Shown: positions 45,396 to 54,882 of the stretch, piece by piece
How the letters are laid out: each line of letters opens with the position of its first letter
How positions within the stretch are numbered: the stretch's first letter is position 1
NCBI GenBank assembly: GCA_020723805.1
Contig: DYID01000017.1
Span: 1 to 64,000, forward strand
DNA from: Anaerolinea sp.
GTDB lineage: Bacteria > Chloroflexota > Anaerolineae > Anaerolineales > Villigracilaceae
Length of the DNA stretch: 64,000 nucleotides
Direction: 5' to 3'
The notes under the pieces: generated by a model
Seen by the model: only the letters and a program-made list of their open reading frames with translations
Told to the model about the DNA's origin: nothing
Databases searched by the model: none
Position numbers and translations under genes: made by a program

Positions 45396-47993
45396 TTATT
45401 CGTGCCAGAGAACGAAGCAGTTGCGCCCTTTGTTCTTGGCTCGATACATGGATTTGTCTGCCTGGGTAAGCAGTTCGTCGAGCGAGCGGGTTTGGGCGGT
45501 TAATCCTGCGCCGCCAATGCTGATGGTCATGGTGATGCTTATGTCGTCGATCTCAATCGGACGTTCTTGTACTGCAATATTGAGTCGGCAGGCAATCTGT
45601 TCCAGGGTGACGAGGGATGTGCGCGGCAGCAAGGCGACGAATTCCTCTCCGCCGTGGCGGGCAACGATGTCGGTCGGACGTAAATTGTCGCGGATGCGGG
45701 CGGCAACTTCGCGCAGTACGGCGTCGCCTGCCTGATGACCGTAACGATCATTCACGTCTTTGAAATGGTCAATGTCCATCATCAGCGCGGCGAGCAGGTA
45801 GGGCGGATGCGTACTGCGGGCATATAGTTTTTCGGCTTCCTGGAAGAAACCCCGCCGATTGAGCAGACCGGTCAACGGATCGGTGACAGCCAGTTCTTCC
45901 AATTTGGCTTCGGCGGCTTTGCGGGCGGTGACATCCTCCTTGACAGCGACGTAGTGAGTGATATTTCCCTCGCTATCGTGGATGGGCGCAATAACGGTAT
46001 ATTCCCAATAGACCTCGCCGTTCTTGCGGCGGTTGACCAGCTCGCCGCGCCAGATTTGCCCCGCCTTCAAAGTGCCCCACATCTCTTTGAATGTTTCGGG
46101 CGGTGTCTGACCAGATTTCAGGAGGCGAGGATTGAGACCTTTTACTTCATCAAAGGTATAACCTGTGGACAGCGTAAATGCCTTATTGACGTACTCGATT
46201 TCAATTTGCGGATTGGTAATGATGATGGCGCTGGGGCTCTGTTCAACTGCAACCGATAGTTTGCGCAACTCGGCGTTTGCGTTTTGCAAATCGGCAGTGC
46301 GGTCGGCGACGCGCCTTTCCAGGTTGTGTATCAGGTCGTCCAGCGCGCCTGTTAGGGTGTTGAAAGATTGGGTTAGGAAGCCAATTTCATCGTGAAACTG
46401 TACGGGAATATGGCGGCGCTGCTGGTCGCGGTCGAACTGTTCCACGCCTGTCACGAGCGCCTGTAAGGGTCGGGCGATGGTGATGAGCGTCAGAAGAGGC
46501 AAGCCAGCTAGCAGTAATAAACTGCTGGCAAGGATGGCAATTGTCAGCGGCAGAAGGAAGGCGTGGATGTATTGACGAAAAGCGCGGTACTGGTCGTCCA
46601 CTGCGCCCTCGGGGGCAATTGTGAGCGGCAGAGCGGCAAAGTTGACTGTTTCACCGGAGTCTAGCCCTGGCTTCAAGCCGATTACCCATGGGGAGGCGTC
46701 GGGGCGGTCGTTGACCTGATACTGTACGCCGTCAGCCAAGCCGTTATAAGTCAAGTCTATGCGCCCGTCGGCGTGCAGCACGACCTGAAAGGTGTATTCC
46801 TCCTCCGGGTAGTAAAACGCCCGGAGGCGGTCGTAGGTGACGATGAGCCGGTCGGCTTCCTCCCGCAGGTAGATGCCGCCTGCCGGACTCAGTTCTGGGT
46901 TCAGGTCGAGATAAAGAGCAAAAAAGATGGGAATATCCGAAAGGCGATACTCCAGACTCCAATATGCCATGGGCTGACCGAAACTGATGAGACCATTGTT
47001 ACTGATGAACACTTGGGAGTAGCGCCGGTTGTAAAAGGGAAAATCGAACGTCCATGGAACATAGCCAAGACGATTGTCTGATTCGTCTGTGATGTCGAGT
47101 TTTTGTCCCCTTTCGGACTCAAATTGGAAAGGGATTTCTGCCACGTTGTATCCGCCATCCTCGTTGGGGGTGAAGCGGATGGAGCGATAGTCGAGAAGCG
47201 GCGGGTGGTACTGTGCCGCGTAGGCGGGTGTCACCAGCCAGGCGAAGGTGCCAATGAATGCCAGCATGCTGGTTAGCACTGCGCCGGAGATTTTGACCAT
47301 CAAGGATGTGGATTCGGGCTGGGCGTTCAGGTAATTGAAAGCGAACAGGAAGATGGTCGCCAAAATCCCGACCGACATGCTGATATGGTAGAGGGGGGTT
47401 GAAATCCCCGCGTAGGAACGGACGACATTAAGCGTTGCCAGCATCAGCGGAATAAGAAAGATGAATGCAAAGCGGCGGACGGCTGGGTTGCGCCAGTTTT
47501 GCGTCGTCCCGCGCGCAAAGGCAAAGACCACCCAGGCAAACAGGATGACCGGCAGGTAGTCCATTTCTGGAGGGCGGAAGATCACCTGCGCCTGACGCAA
47601 CAGGCTGAAGCGCCAGACGGCGATTCCTGCTTCTGTCAGCGCATACGCCCCGCTGACTGCCAACGCCAACCGCCGTTCGATGCTTTGCTTTTCGTCCGGT
47701 TGCGGGAACGCGTAGGCAAGTTGGAGCAGCGCGATCAGCATCAACGCCAGGATGGTATTGAGCAAATAGACCACCCTCAGCCGCTCCGTAGGCAGGAGCG
47801 ACGAATCCAGAAATAGACCGAGAGAGAAGACGGTCACGGCAATGAAGAACAACGTCAACAGCCGGTCAGCCTCCGAAAAAGGCTGCTGACGTTTCTTTTG
47901 AAAATACAAACGCCAGACCAGATAGGCGGTGATGATCAGCGCCAGCAGGAACTGGTTGAGGTAACTGATGGAGGCAGGACTCAGAAAGAGCAT
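45396..47993 (-). CDS. Membrane diguanylate cyclase: 7TM-like, extracytoplasmic beta domain, HAMP, PAS, GGDEF
   Basis: 'RHGGEEFVALL' with I-site RPTD five residues upstream; PAS 'SPSAIIITNPQIEIEYVNKAF'; start MLFLSPAS at 47993. Confidence 0.88.
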   Translation of the reverse strand: MLFLSPASISYLNQFLLALIITAYLVWRLYFQKKRQQPFSEADRLLTLFFIAVTVFSLGLFLDSSLLPTERLRVVYLLNTILALMLIALLQLAYAFPQPDEKQSIERRLALAVSGAYALTEAGIAVWRFSLLRQAQVIFRPPEMDYLPVILFAWVVFAFARGTTQNWRNPAVRRFAFIFLIPLMLATLNVVRSYAGISTPLYHISMSVGILATIFLFAFNYLNAQPESTSLMVKISGAVLTSMLAFIGTFAWLVTPAYAAQYHPPLLDYRSIRFTPNEDGGYNVAEIPFQFESERGQKLDITDESDNRLGYVPWTFDFPFYNRRYSQVFISNNGLISFGQPMAYWSLEYRLSDIPIFFALYLDLNPELSPAGGIYLREEADRLIVTYDRLRAFYYPEEEYTFQVVLHADGRIDLTYNGLADGVQYQVNDRPDASPWVIGLKPGLDSGETVNFAALPLTIAPEGAVDDQYRAFRQYIHAFLLPLTIAILASSLLLLAGLPLLTLITIARPLQALVTGVEQFDRDQQRRHIPVQFHDEIGFLTQSFNTLTGALDDLIHNLERRVADRTADLQNANAELRKLSVAVEQSPSAIIITNPQIEIEYVNKAFTLSTGYTFDEVKGLNPRLLKSGQTPPETFKEMWGTLKAGQIWRGELVNRRKNGEVYWEYTVIAPIHDSEGNITHYVAVKEDVTARKAAEAKLEELAVTDPLTGLLNRRGFFQEAEKLYARSTHPPYLLAALMMDIDHFKDVNDRYGHQAGDAVLREVAARIRDNLRPTDIVARHGGEEFVALLPRTSLVTLEQIACRLNIAVQERPIEIDDISITMTISIGGAGLTAQTRSLDELLTQADKSMYRAKNKGRNCFVLWHE

Positions 47994-48109
47994 GAAAAAA
48001 AACCTTGCTGTGCGATTATATCTGTGCCGTCTTTCTCTCAAGCCATACAACTTGTTTACAGATGTTGTAAACGTCGGTTTCAGTTCTGAGTAATTTACCC
48101 GAAAAAGAA

Positions 48110-48137
48110 AAAGCCAGGTTGGGTGAAACCTGGCTTT
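48110..48137 (-). terminator. Hairpin terminator downstream of sucD
   Basis: AAAGCCAGGTT-gggtg-AAACCTGGCTTT. Confidence 0.65.
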
Positions 48138-48152
48138 GGCAGTTATCTCCGC

Positions 48153-49016
48153 TTATTTTAGCAGGGACGGAATTTCCTCCGGATGTTTGGCAACCTTCAC
48201 GCCGGCGGCTTCGAGCGCGCGGATTTTATCCGCGGCGGAGCCGGCGCTGCCTTCGATGATGGCGCCGGCATGTCCCATGCGTTTGCCGGGAGGGGCGGTC
48301 TGACCGGCGATGAAGGCGACGACCGGCTTGGTCATGTGGGCGGCGATGTATTCGGCGGCTTTGTCTTCGTCGGTGCCGCCGATTTCGCCAATCAACACCA
48401 CCTTTTCGGTCTGCGGGTCATGCTCGAACATTTCCAGCACGTCAATGAAGTTGGTGCCGTTGATGGGGTCGCCGCCGATGCCCACGCAGGTGGATGCGCC
48501 CATGCCCACGAGTTTCAGAGCATACAGCACTTCGTAGGTTAGCGTGCCGGAGCGGGAGACAACGCCCACGTTGCCGGGGACGGCGATATTGCCGGGGATG
48601 ATGCCGACCTTGGCTTCGCCGGGCGTCAGCAAGCCGGGGCAGTTGGGACCGATGAGGCGCACGCCCTTTTGGTCAATGTAGTTGCGGACGCGCATCATGT
48701 CCTGTACGGGGACGCCTTCGGTGATGCAGACGATGAGGGGGATGCCGGCGTCGGCGGCTTCGAACATCGCGTCGGGCGCGAAGCGCGCCGGGACGAAGAT
48801 GACCGAGCAGTTGGCGCCGGTCGCTTCGACCGCCAGTTTGACCGAGTCGAACACGGGGACTTTTCCGTCCAGCACCCATTCGCCGCCTTTGCCGGGCGTC
48901 ACGCCGGCGACGACGTTGGTGCCGTAGGCGACCATCTGGGTGGTGTGAAAAAGTCCTTCGTTTCCGGTAATGCCCTGCACGAGCAGGCGTGTGTCTTTGT
49001 TGATGAGTATGCTCAT
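48153..49016 (-). CDS. sucD: Succinyl-CoA ligase alpha subunit
   Basis: '[25 protein letters not shown]', '[20 protein letters not shown]', 'GHAGAIIEG'. Confidence 0.95.
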   Translation of the reverse strand: MSILINKDTRLLVQGITGNEGLFHTTQMVAYGTNVVAGVTPGKGGEWVLDGKVPVFDSVKLAVEATGANCSVIFVPARFAPDAMFEAADAGIPLIVCITEGVPVQDMMRVRNYIDQKGVRLIGPNCPGLLTPGEAKVGIIPGNIAVPGNVGVVSRSGTLTYEVLYALKLVGMGASTCVGIGGDPINGTNFIDVLEMFEHDPQTEKVVLIGEIGGTDEDKAAEYIAAHMTKPVVAFIAGQTAPPGKRMGHAGAIIEGSAGSAADKIRALEAAGVKVAKHPEEIPSLLK

Positions 49017-49020
49017 GTGA

Positions 49021-50154
<1,134 letters not shown>

Positions 50155-50199
50155 GATCTTCCCTTAGGTTGATTTCAAAGCACGCGCATTATACCACCC

Positions 50200-50499
50200 T
50201 CATTTTTCGGTCAATGACACAGCCCGATAGAGGACGCGCGTCCGCTCCTCGACCATCAACGGGACCGCCTCCTCGAGCCATTTCTTGAAATGAGGCGTCT
50301 CGCGGTGGGCGAGCGCATCTGCTTCGGATTTGAACATCTCGATGAACGTGAACCGCGTCGGATCGTCTGCCTGTTGAAGGACATCGAAGCGGACGCATCC
50401 CGACTCGCCCCGGCTTGCCTCTGCATTTCGAAGCGTGACCTCCCTGAAGCGTTCGACATGCTGCGGCTGGATATGACTGTGAACAAGGATGATATACAT
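50200..50499 (-). CDS. Antibiotic biosynthesis monooxygenase (ABM/LsrG-like) family protein
   Basis: 'VHSHIQPQHVERFREVTLRNAEASRGESGCVRFDVLQQADDPTRFTFIEMFKSEADALAHRETPHF'. Confidence 0.88.
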   Translation of the reverse strand: MYIILVHSHIQPQHVERFREVTLRNAEASRGESGCVRFDVLQQADDPTRFTFIEMFKSEADALAHRETPHFKKWLEEAVPLMVEERTRVLYRAVSLTEK

Positions 50500-50550
50500 G
50501 CTTCACCTGTTTTGCGTGTAGCCACTAATATCTTGTGAAACTACAACCCG

Positions 50551-51198
50551 TTATTTTTTTCCTTCAAGAGGGATTTCAAACACCACCGCACGCCGCATCG
50601 GCATGTAAAACAAATTGCAGGCGCTGACATTGGCAAATACGGTCTGCCCATTTGCGCTTTGTCCAAACGCTTCGTGAATGTGACCGAAGATGTGCAGGGC
50701 AGGCTGGATGCGCTTCACGGCTTCGAGCAGTTCAGGGCAGCCGACCCGCCTTCCAAAGAAGGTTCGGTCGTTGTGTCCGTAGGGCGGCGTGTGGGTGACC
50801 AAAATGTCCGTACCCGGCGGGATGCGTTCCCACTTTGCGCGGAGCGATTCGCGCGGCAGGTTGAACGCCATGTCTCGAAACACCGGCTGCCAGGGACTGC
50901 CATAGAATTTGATTCCCTGAATTGTGACGGCTTCATCCTGTAGATAAACGGCATTGGTCAGGCGCGCCCGGCTTTCATCGAGATGGGTCTCGAAGCAGGC
51001 GTCGTGATTTCCCGCGATGATGAGTTTGTAGGGATGGGGCTGTCTTCCCAGCAGTTCGTTGAATTTCACGACCTCATCGAGGCGTCCGTGCATGGTCATG
51101 TCGCCGGCAAATACCAACACATCTCCATCGGGGATTTTGTGCCAGGGGCGAAATCCATGCGTATCGCTGAAGGCGACGACTCTCAATGTTCTGTCCAT
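50551..51198 (-). CDS. Calcineurin-like metallophosphoesterase
   Basis: 'VAFSDTHGF', 'GDVLVFAGDMT', 'LIIAGNHDACFE', 'HIFGHIHEAFG'. Confidence 0.9.
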   Translation of the reverse strand: MDRTLRVVAFSDTHGFRPWHKIPDGDVLVFAGDMTMHGRLDEVVKFNELLGRQPHPYKLIIAGNHDACFETHLDESRARLTNAVYLQDEAVTIQGIKFYGSPWQPVFRDMAFNLPRESLRAKWERIPPGTDILVTHTPPYGHNDRTFFGRRVGCPELLEAVKRIQPALHIFGHIHEAFGQSANGQTVFANVSACNLFYMPMRRAVVFEIPLEGKK

Positions 51199-51274
51199 GC
51201 CAAATTATCAAATGAGGTCTCGCCCCTCCTCGCAAGACCTCACCACTTTCTGCTCGCCGCTCGCTGCTCTTCTC

Positions 51275-52534
51275 TCACTTATGCAAATTCTTCGCGGCGA
51301 TGAAACTCAGCCCGTGCGCGGTCAACTCCCAGGCGGTGCGGTTGGCGGCTTCTACCTTGAGCAGGAAGTTCTTTTGCAGCGCCTCCCAGTCGCCGCTTTT
51401 GATGACTTCCTTCTTCTCGCGGAAGTAGTCGAGGATGTCGGAGGGGTGGGGGAGGGTTTGCTCGACTTCGGGGTCGGCGCCTTCGTGTTTGGCGGCGATG
51501 TTCGCCACATGACCGGCGATCTCGATGAGTTCGGCGCGGCGGTTGTAAGGCTGGACGACGATGCTCTTCCACGTCTCGGTGATGTGATGTTCGAAGCGGA
51601 TGACCTTTTCGAAGCCGAGCGCTTTGCGGAATTCGGCGGTCAGCTCCATGGTGCGGTTGTGAATCGAGTTCGACCAGTTGAAGCCGATGAGCGGACTCGT
51701 CCCGTCTTCGCGGCTGAAGAGTTTCGCCATCGTCATGATCCACAGCGCGTGGTAGGGATTGTCGGAGCCGAAGAAGACAGAAATCTTGAAGTTGATGTTC
51801 ACGCCCAGTTTGTAGAGCAGGAAGCCGAGCAGGATCGTCCCGGCGTTGAAGTTCAGGACGTGCTGGACGCCGTAGTTGGTGTAGTAGTAGAGGAACTCGT
51901 CCAGCCACATCAGGGCGTGTTCGTCCGGCTGACCGATGCCGCCGAAGTAGCCTGTGATGGTGGCGGGACCGCCCAGATGCGGGTTCGAGCCGTCGGTGCC
52001 TTTGGTGTCCAGCGTTTCGACGAAGGACGCGCCGATGATGTCCAGCGCGGCGACGATGGCGGGCAGGTCGCCGTCAGCCTCTGCTTCCTTCATCTTGCGG
52101 ACGGCGATGAAGCGTCCCGGCACGAGCGTGCGGTTTGCAATCGCTTGCTCCGCCATGACGCGAATCCACGGGAAGTATTGCAGGGCGGAGACCTCGAGAG
52201 TCACAGCGTAGCGGTCCTTGAATTTGGCGGAGTCGGCTTGAGGTCCGAGCACGCGGCGGCGGTAGTCCGCAACCGAGACGAACGCGCCTTTGTCGCGCTG
52301 TTCGATGAGCCAGTTCAAATCCTTGATGGCTTCGGGCTGACGTTCCTGCACGAGTTTGAACAGGTTCTCCATCTTGCGCGCCTGCCGATGCTTGCGGTTG
52401 ATCTCTTCGGGTGTGCCATACTTGGCGACCACGTCGAGGAAGTCCTTCATCACCTGCGAATCGGGATCGAGCAAAACGGCGTTGATGGCTTTGAGTTTGT
52501 CGGGGGAGATTTTCAAAAGTTTTTGCGGGTTCAT
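51275..52534 (-). CDS. Conserved-looking protein of unknown function (419 aa)
   Basis: Long ORF with coding-like composition; family not recognised. Confidence 0.75.
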   Translation of the reverse strand: MNPQKLLKISPDKLKAINAVLLDPDSQVMKDFLDVVAKYGTPEEINRKHRQARKMENLFKLVQERQPEAIKDLNWLIEQRDKGAFVSVADYRRRVLGPQADSAKFKDRYAVTLEVSALQYFPWIRVMAEQAIANRTLVPGRFIAVRKMKEAEADGDLPAIVAALDIIGASFVETLDTKGTDGSNPHLGGPATITGYFGGIGQPDEHALMWLDEFLYYYTNYGVQHVLNFNAGTILLGFLLYKLGVNINFKISVFFGSDNPYHALWIMTMAKLFSREDGTSPLIGFNWSNSIHNRTMELTAEFRKALGFEKVIRFEHHITETWKSIVVQPYNRRAELIEIAGHVANIAAKHEGADPEVEQTLPHPSDILDYFREKKEVIKSGDWEALQKNFLLKVEAANRTAWELTAHGLSFIAAKNLHK

Positions 52535-52547
52535 CGGGGCTCCTTGG

Positions 52548-52650
52548 TAGTCGGATAGTCACATAGTCACATAGTCTCATAGTCTGATAGTCTGATGGGT
52601 TCGTTGATTATTCGACTATCAGACTGATTGACTATCAGACTATCCGACTA
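52548..52650. repeat. Palindromic cluster of degenerate ATAGTC-type units
   Basis: Perfect 13-bp arms TAGTCGGATAGTC (52548-52560)/GACTATCCGACTA (52638-52650); multiple (c/g)ATAGTC units inside. Confidence 0.75.
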
Positions 52651-52654
52651 CCGG

Positions 52655-53524
52655 CTATTTGACTCTATGATCCAGCATCTTCAGCAACTCGTTGTATTCC
52701 TCGTCCGGCATCCCAAACCAGTTCTCGGGCGCGGGGAATTGTTTGCCGATGACCTCCTCGCGGTAGGCTTTGAGCCCGTTGAGAATGACCTCGCCGGCGT
52801 TGCCGTAGACCTTCGCCATCTTCGGTTTGAATTTGGGGTAGAGACCGAACATGTCGTGATAGATGAGCAGCTGCCCGTGCGCGTGCGGACCCGAACCCAG
52901 CGACATGATGATGCAGTTCTCGGCGCGCTCGGTGATGAGCTGGCACAGCCGATCGGGGACGAGTTCGAGCAGGATGCAGAACGCGCCCGCCTGCTCGAGG
53001 GCTTTGGCGTCGTCCATGATTTTCTTGGCGAGCGCGGCGGACTTGCCCTGCAGGCGGAAGCCGCCCAATGCTGAGACGGATTGCGGCGTCAGCCCGAGGT
53101 GACCGATGGCGGGGATGCCGGCGTCCACGATGCCTTTGATGCGGTCTGCCATGGCGGCGCCGCCTTCGAGTTTGATGGCGTCGCAGCCGGCTTCTGCCAT
53201 GAATCGTCCTGCGTTGCGTATAGCCAATTCAGTGCTCGGCTGGTAACTCATATACGGCATATCCCCAATGACAAACACGGTCGGCGCGCCGCGCCTCACC
53301 GCCTGGCTATGGCGGATCATATCGTCCATCGTGACCGGCAGCGTGCTGTCGTAGCCGAGCATGGTCATCCCAAGGCTGTCGCCGACCAGGATCATCTCGA
53401 TGCCCGCCTGCTCCTGCAAATAGGCGGTGGGATAGTCGTAGCAGGTCAGCCAGGTGATGGGTTCGCCCTTCTTCACTTTGTCGAAGAGGTAGGGCAGGGT
53501 GATTTTCTTGCGGGGTTCGGTCAT
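52655..53524 (-). CDS. panB: 3-methyl-2-oxobutanoate hydroxymethyltransferase
   Basis: 'WLTCYDYPTAYLQEQAGIEMILVGDSLGMTMLGYDSTLPVTMDDMIRHSQAVRRG', 'AIGHLGLTPQSV'. Confidence 0.95.
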   Translation of the reverse strand: MTEPRKKITLPYLFDKVKKGEPITWLTCYDYPTAYLQEQAGIEMILVGDSLGMTMLGYDSTLPVTMDDMIRHSQAVRRGAPTVFVIGDMPYMSYQPSTELAIRNAGRFMAEAGCDAIKLEGGAAMADRIKGIVDAGIPAIGHLGLTPQSVSALGGFRLQGKSAALAKKIMDDAKALEQAGAFCILLELVPDRLCQLITERAENCIIMSLGSGPHAHGQLLIYHDMFGLYPKFKPKMAKVYGNAGEVILNGLKAYREEVIGKQFPAPENWFGMPDEEYNELLKMLDHRVK

Positions 53525-53594
53525 GGGTTACTCCTTGTGGGGTTGAAAGGTGGAAAGTGGAAAAAGGAAGATTAGAATGGCAGGGGAGGCAAAT

Positions 53595-54005
53595 TCATTT
53601 CTTTCCAGAGGGCATCGAAGAGGTCTTTATCCTGCTCGCGCAGATGGCGCAGTAATTCTGTATCCCCCGCAGCGAGAAGGGCATCTCGCACTCTTCCAGT
53701 TGCAGAGGGATGAAGAAAATCGTCTCTTCGGGTTTTTCCTTTTGAATGTCCTGCGCGTACTTGATTTCCTTTTGAACATACCCCTCTTTGCTCACCGAAA
53801 CGCTCGAAAAGCAGACGATGACCGCGCCGCTTTGGCGCATCACCTTCTGGATTTCCAAATCCCGATCCTGACCGGGCAGCAGGGCTTCGCTGTCCAGCCA
53901 CGGGGCGAAGCCGTCGGCTTGCAGGCGCTCGAACAACTCCCGCACGATGGGCTTATCTTCGCTGGCGTGGCAGAGAAAGACTTTGAGAGGAGGGGAGTCA
54001 GCCAT
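53595..54005 (-). CDS. TIR-domain protein; C-terminus probably altered by frameshift
   Basis: 'PPLKVFLCHASEDKPIVRELFERLQADGFAPWLDSEALLPGQDRDLEIQKVMRQSGAVIVCFS'. Confidence 0.8.
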   Translation of the reverse strand: MADSPPLKVFLCHASEDKPIVRELFERLQADGFAPWLDSEALLPGQDRDLEIQKVMRQSGAVIVCFSSVSVSKEGYVQKEIKYAQDIQKEKPEETIFFIPLQLEECEMPFSLRGIQNYCAICASRIKTSSMPSGKK

Positions 54006-54137
54006 GTCGCTCTCGATGTTTTAACTATAGCATGGAAACGTCCTTGCCGCTTCTGCCGAATTTCCTCGTTTCGGCGACGGATGACTGAATTGTACTACGG
54101 CTGTATTCTTTGGCGATCTCCCGCATCTCGCATCGCT

Positions 54138-54235
54138 GGGCTAAAGCCGCCTGCTCAGTTCGTGGAAGTCCCGCGGACTGGGCGCTCCAAGTCGGGCTTG
54201 CCCGGCTTTCATCGGCTGAGGCAGGGCTTTAGTCC
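54138..54235. repeat. Palindromic intergenic element with GGGCTAAAGCC ends
   Basis: GGGCTAAAGCCGCCTGCTCAG versus reverse complement of CTGAGGCAGGGCTTTAGTCC. Confidence 0.6.
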
Positions 54236-54305
54236 GCCGAATCGGTAGATGTGAGAGAGCGCCGGTAATCGCCTGCCAGTGACGTGCGCCAAAGCATGTT
54301 ATAAT

Positions 54306-54322
54306 AGTTGCAAAATGCAACT
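54306..54322 (+). promoter_or_regulatory. Palindromic operator, likely MarR autoregulatory site
   Basis: AGTTGCA-aaa-TGCAACT directly after TATAAT (54300-54305) and upstream of the marR start. Confidence 0.65.
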
Positions 54323-54332
54323 AATTTGAACC

Positions 54333-54776
54333 ATGACCGCATCTGACTTGATTGACGCCTTCTGGGAGAGCATCCCGCCCGTTTGGAGGGGGACGCGGGC
54401 GAAGATTCGCGCCGTCGCCGCCGAACGCTTCGGTCTGACCGTGGAACAGTTCCAAGCCCTGCGGCGCATCCGCAAGGGATACGACTCGGTCAGCGCATTG
54501 GCGGAGGAGGGGCGGCTCAGCCGCTCGCAAGCCAGCCGCGCCGTGGACGCATTGGTGCGCCGAAAACTGGTCGCGCGCCTCACCGACACCCATGACCGCC
54601 GCCGCATCCACCTTTCGCTCACGGCAAAGGGCGAGCAAACCCTCTCCGCCATCTACGCCGAAACCGAAGCCTGGCTGGCAGAGCGTTTCCAATCGTTGTC
54701 CAACAGTCAGTCGCAGGAGATCGCCCGCGCTCTTGCCCTTCTGCGCGAAGCCTTCTTCCCCAAATCCCCGCCCTGA
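54333..54776 (+). CDS. MarR-family transcriptional regulator
   Basis: 'FQALRRIRKGYDSVSALAEEGRLSRSQASRAVDALVRRKLVARLTDTHDRRRIHLSLTAKGEQ' wHTH. Confidence 0.92.
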   Translation: MTASDLIDAFWESIPPVWRGTRAKIRAVAAERFGLTVEQFQALRRIRKGYDSVSALAEEGRLSRSQASRAVDALVRRKLVARLTDTHDRRRIHLSLTAKGEQTLSAIYAETEAWLAERFQSLSNSQSQEIARALALLREAFFPKSPP

Positions 54777-54793
54777 ACCAATCGCTCGTCGCC

Positions 54794-54821
54794 AATTACC
54801 AATTACCAATTACCAATTACC
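54794..54821. repeat. Short tandem repeat (AATTACC)x4
   Basis: ccaattaccaattaccaattaccaattacc. Confidence 0.8.
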
Positions 54822-54841
54822 AGCGCCTCAACCACCCAACC

Positions 54842-54881
54842 ATCAGACTACCTGACTATCTGACCATCAGACTATCAGACC
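54842..54881. repeat. Second cluster of GACTAT/ATCAGAC-type units
   Basis: atcagactacctgactatctgaccatcagactatcagacc; same unit type as 52548-52650. Confidence 0.55.
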
Positions 54882-54882
54882 A

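Noticed and set aside
52548-52650. CRISPR array
   Set aside because: Units are ~8 bp, degenerate and inverted between arms; no spacer-length periodicity and no cas genes.
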